From Cyanoderma ruficeps (Eukaryota; Chordata; Aves; Passeriformes; Timaliidae): a stretch of DNA of 64,000 bases. This document shows positions 61,801-64,000 of the stretch, piece by piece (position 1 is the first letter of the stretch; each line of letters starts with the position of its first letter). The notes under the pieces were generated by a model that had not been told where the DNA came from, ran no database searches, and worked only from the letters and a program-made list of their open reading frames with translations. Location of the stretch: assembly GCA_008694505.1 (NCBI GenBank), contig VZDJ01000623.1, positions 19,029,754-19,093,753 of the forward strand, given 5' to 3'. The translations under genes and the position numbers were made by a program.

Positions 61801-63618
61801 CATTTACTTTTCTGATTTCCAGAGAACTTCACTTCTCAATGTCTACAATTGTGTTTCTCCATCAAGTTAATTGGTTTTTTATTTGCCTGTACCACAGTCT
61901 AGTAACTTGCTACAATCCTTAGCACTTGTAAGAGCTCCCTTATTGTAATTACTTAAGCATGCAGCCCCAGCTGCCCTACAGCACTCCTTTCCCAGACTCC
62001 TGCTTTTTTTGTGAAGCTAAACCCTATTAGGAGTTACATCATATCTATTTACTTGACTGTGGGAGCAGCTCCACCCACCTCACGATCAGCCTTTAGTTTT
62101 GTAGGACCAGCAAGGGGAGGGGAGCTGGGGGGAGTGGGAATGAGCAGCTTATTCCTGGGAAATTGCCAACACAGTATCTAGGCATGAAGTCCAGCGGTCC
62201 CCAGTAGTTCAGCTTCACCTTCTCCCTGCCAGGCATGTCCTCCTCAAAGGGAGAGTTCTTCCTGAGAAGCTGTAAAATCTTCCTCACCCACTCTATCACT
62301 TTGCTCACAAGTCCCTCCATGGTGCTCTGTTGCCTACCCCAGTGTCACCACTAAGCTCTTTAAGATTCAGATCTTAAGGCAAGAACATGGCAAGGAATCC
62401 CAGTATTTACCTCTGGTGTTGCTCCTGCCTCCAAGTATGCAGCAGTGATGTAGGCAGCCAAGGGCACTTCCCCATCTACACCTCCCTGAAAAAAAGCATA
62501 TACATCCAAAAAGCTGGGAAAATTAATAGGCAAATACTGAAGCTTTTCAGGAGAGGTCTCATCTATCCCTGGCTTGCTCCCCCTCAAGAAAGCACAACAA
62601 CGCAGGCAAGTGAATTTAAACAATTGCCAGCACACTTGGCAAGAACTGCTTGGTGTTGTCCTTCAAGGTGCACTGTCTCCTACCTTCATGAATGTGTGGA
62701 AAAGTTGTCCCACGTTTTTGAAGCAACCACTGGGAAGCTGGTGGAATTCCAGCCAGGTGAGAGCAGCTTGGATAACCCGGTCGTCCAGGTAAATATATGG
62801 TTTGGCTTGAACAAAGCATTTAACCACAAATGCAGTCAGCCTGATCGAGGAGAACAGAAAAAAAGGCATGAAAGAAGGAAGAGAGAATCAGATAGAGGTG
62901 GGATGCATGAAAGAGCAGGAAGAATGAGTGGAAAGAAAGAATCTAAGTGGAAGTTGAGGGAAAAAAGTGGGAGTTTGAATCTCTTCTTACCTATTTTGCT
63001 ATTTCTAATGTGCTGATTCAAGGTCAGTTCATCCCCAGGACTGGGGATGCCTACCCAGGGGGTGCCCTAGTCCACAAAGCTTCTAGAACACTTTGGATCC
63101 AATAGGACAGCAAGGGTTTCATGCTGGAAGCAGAAAGCTGCCCACCTTCTGGATGTCAGAGAGCAGGTAGACAGCAGGGAGAGAGCCCAGGGCTTACCAA
63201 GTATTACCATACAGATCCTTGGTACCAAATTCACTGAAGGAGCCATCAGCGTGCTGATACTGCAGCTGTATCTGGTACCCTGGGAAGCAGGACAGGACAC
63301 TGAGTGCTCACAGTGGTATTTGCAATGAAATTGCTGCGATGGAATGGGGTGGTTGAGTGCTCCAGGTGGAAGGGGAGCAGGAATCTGGGACTGTTGAGCA
63401 CAGGGGAAGGCAGAGGGGCAAGGTGGGCCTCCTGTACTCACCATTGCGCAGGAATCCTGTTGCCCTGTCCTTGATCTCATGGCTCAGCTGCCTTGTCTTC
63501 TCCAGGTACTGCAGCACATAGACAATGGGGGCAAACAGCACCATGTTCTGCTCCCCACAGCCATGGGGCATCTGCACAAGGTGGTCCAGGTTCTGCAGTG
63601 CCATCCCCATGAGGTCCC
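57827..63618 (-). CDS. A2ML1: Gene 4: A2ML1-like protease inhibitor, 3' part (thioester exon to stop)
   Basis: The last twelve coding exons of a third minus-strand paralogue, about 504 codons; the first part lies beyond the right edge. Domains visible are the thioester domain with intact GCGEQ, the second part of CUB, and the receptor-binding domain ending YNVFCI. Exons 24-35 have the same lengths as in gene 3, except exon 29 (218 against 215) and exon 30 (216 against 219). The sequence QLFHTFMKGG carries His at the C3-like reactive position and the usual Gly-Gly, closer to A2ML1 than gene 3 is. It is in the same orientation as gene 3, so a tandem duplicate. No frameshift or stop was found. 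The bait and N-terminal half cannot be judged here, and the symbol is only the nearest family name. Confidence 0.92.
59241..63279 (-). other. Gene 4 exons 25-31, thioester domain and second part of CUB
   Basis: Exons: 63279-63198, 62840-62684, 62485-62411, 61261-61099, 60460-60243, 60060-59845 and 59365-59241. Landmarks are [84 protein letters not shown] and [17 protein letters not shown]. Phases chain correctly throughout. Confidence 0.9.
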
Positions 63619-63620
63619 CT
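63394..63620. repeat. Near-identical block shared with gene 3 (copy B)
   Basis: Partner of 36411-36637. The mismatching positions here are 63397, 63457, 63538, 63571 and 63617. The block includes the thioester exon and part of the following intron. Confidence 0.92.
63442..63618 (-). other. Gene 4 exon 24, thioester motif GCGEQ
   Basis: The 177-nt exon encodes [18 protein letters not shown], then [17 protein letters not shown]. It differs from the gene 3 exon by four bases, three of them or their neighbours changing Leu to Met and Arg to Gly; one change is silent. Confidence 0.94.
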
Positions 63621-64000
63621 GAGACAAAGCATAAGCACCCTGATGACCCCCTGGGCAGAAGGATCCACCTTCTCCTACCTGTGACCATTCCCAGCAGTAT
63701 ACCAAGCAAGGTAGGCCTGGCACAGCAGTGTGGAGACACCTCTGTCCAGCCACATTCTCCATCCTGCTGTGCCCCTCATATGAGCTGTACACATTCCCAT
63801 CCTGGCAGGGAAGCTCATTAACACAACACTCACTCCCTTGGTGAGTGTTTTAGGTTGTCAGTAATCAGGAAACACAACCACACACATGGGAGGAACAGGG
63901 CAGTGGATCTTTGGAAACCTCACAAGGGGTGTGGGGGAGTTTGGGTTTGGGCTGTCCTAGGGCTAAACTCAGAGATATGTGATTTGCAAGGGCACTACCA
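63619..64000 (-). other. Gene 4 intron 23 (partial)
   Basis: The sequence from the exon 24 acceptor to the window edge holds no phase-compatible exon. The corresponding intron of gene 3 is about 970 bases, so exon 23 of gene 4 is expected outside the window. Confidence 0.7.

Noticed and set aside
62387..63016. 209-codon plus-strand open frame
   Set aside because: It runs antisense across exons 26 and 27 of gene 4 and ends in low-complexity Lys/Arg/Glu-rich sequence; it is a shadow of real exons.
22606..63618. Possible loss of the thioester, as reported for chicken ovostatin
   Set aside because: Genes 2, 3 and 4 all read GCGEQ with both Cys and Gln present.
1..64000. CRISPR arrays, operons, tRNA or rRNA genes
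   Set aside because: No regularly spaced repeats and no cloverleaf or rRNA motifs were seen; the sequence is eukaryotic with spliced genes.

Overview
The window is vertebrate genomic DNA, almost certainly from a bird and probably a songbird. Short exons with GT-AG introns fill it. CR1 LINE tails lie near 30.7 kb and 46.0 kb, and a fragment resembling a passerine ERVL-type LTR lies near 23.3 kb. Every recognisable protein gene belongs to one family, the secreted alpha-2-macroglobulin (A2M) 'bait-and-trap' protease inhibitors, so this is a slice of a tandem A2M-like gene cluster.

Layout, left to right. Gene 1 (minus strand, 4920 to 142, running off the left edge) contributes its first six coding exons. 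Gene 2 (plus strand, 6764 to 29999) is complete: 35 coding exons joining in frame to 1467 codons. Gene 3 (minus strand, 53184 to 31532) is complete: 35 coding exons, 1440 codons, with a TATA box at 53319-53324. Gene 4 (minus strand, 63618 to 57827, 5' part beyond the right edge) contributes its last twelve coding exons, from the thioester exon to the stop. Genes 1 and 2 are head to head (1.84 kb between start codons). Genes 2 and 3 are tail to tail (about 1.5 kb between last coding exons). Genes 3 and 4 are in tandem, separated by about 4 kb in which I see no gene.

All exon boundaries were placed by hand from splice signals, reading-frame phase and similarity to A2M and A2ML1 as I remember them. 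Exon lengths repeat faithfully between genes (53, 21, 85, 110, 64, 146, 150, 84, 177, 82, 157, 75, 91, 69, 103 and 42 nt), which is strong support. No frameshift or premature stop was found in any visible exon, so none looks like a pseudogene. The thioester motif GCGEQ is intact in genes 2, 3 and 4.

The paralogues look specialised rather than redundant. Gene 2 has an acidic bait region with no lysine and an A2M-like asparagine at the thioester-reactivity position. Gene 3 has an arginine-rich bait region, and genes 3 and 4 carry histidine at that position, as in A2ML1 and complement C3. Gene 1 has lost both cysteines expected in the first macroglobulin domain. The thioester exon and its flanks are nearly identical between genes 3 and 4 although neighbouring exons are clearly diverged, which points to recent gene conversion. 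Together the cluster would give the animal several secreted protease traps with different protease triggers and different coupling chemistry. The least explained element is a near-perfect 84-bp hairpin in an intron of gene 2 (14301-14384).
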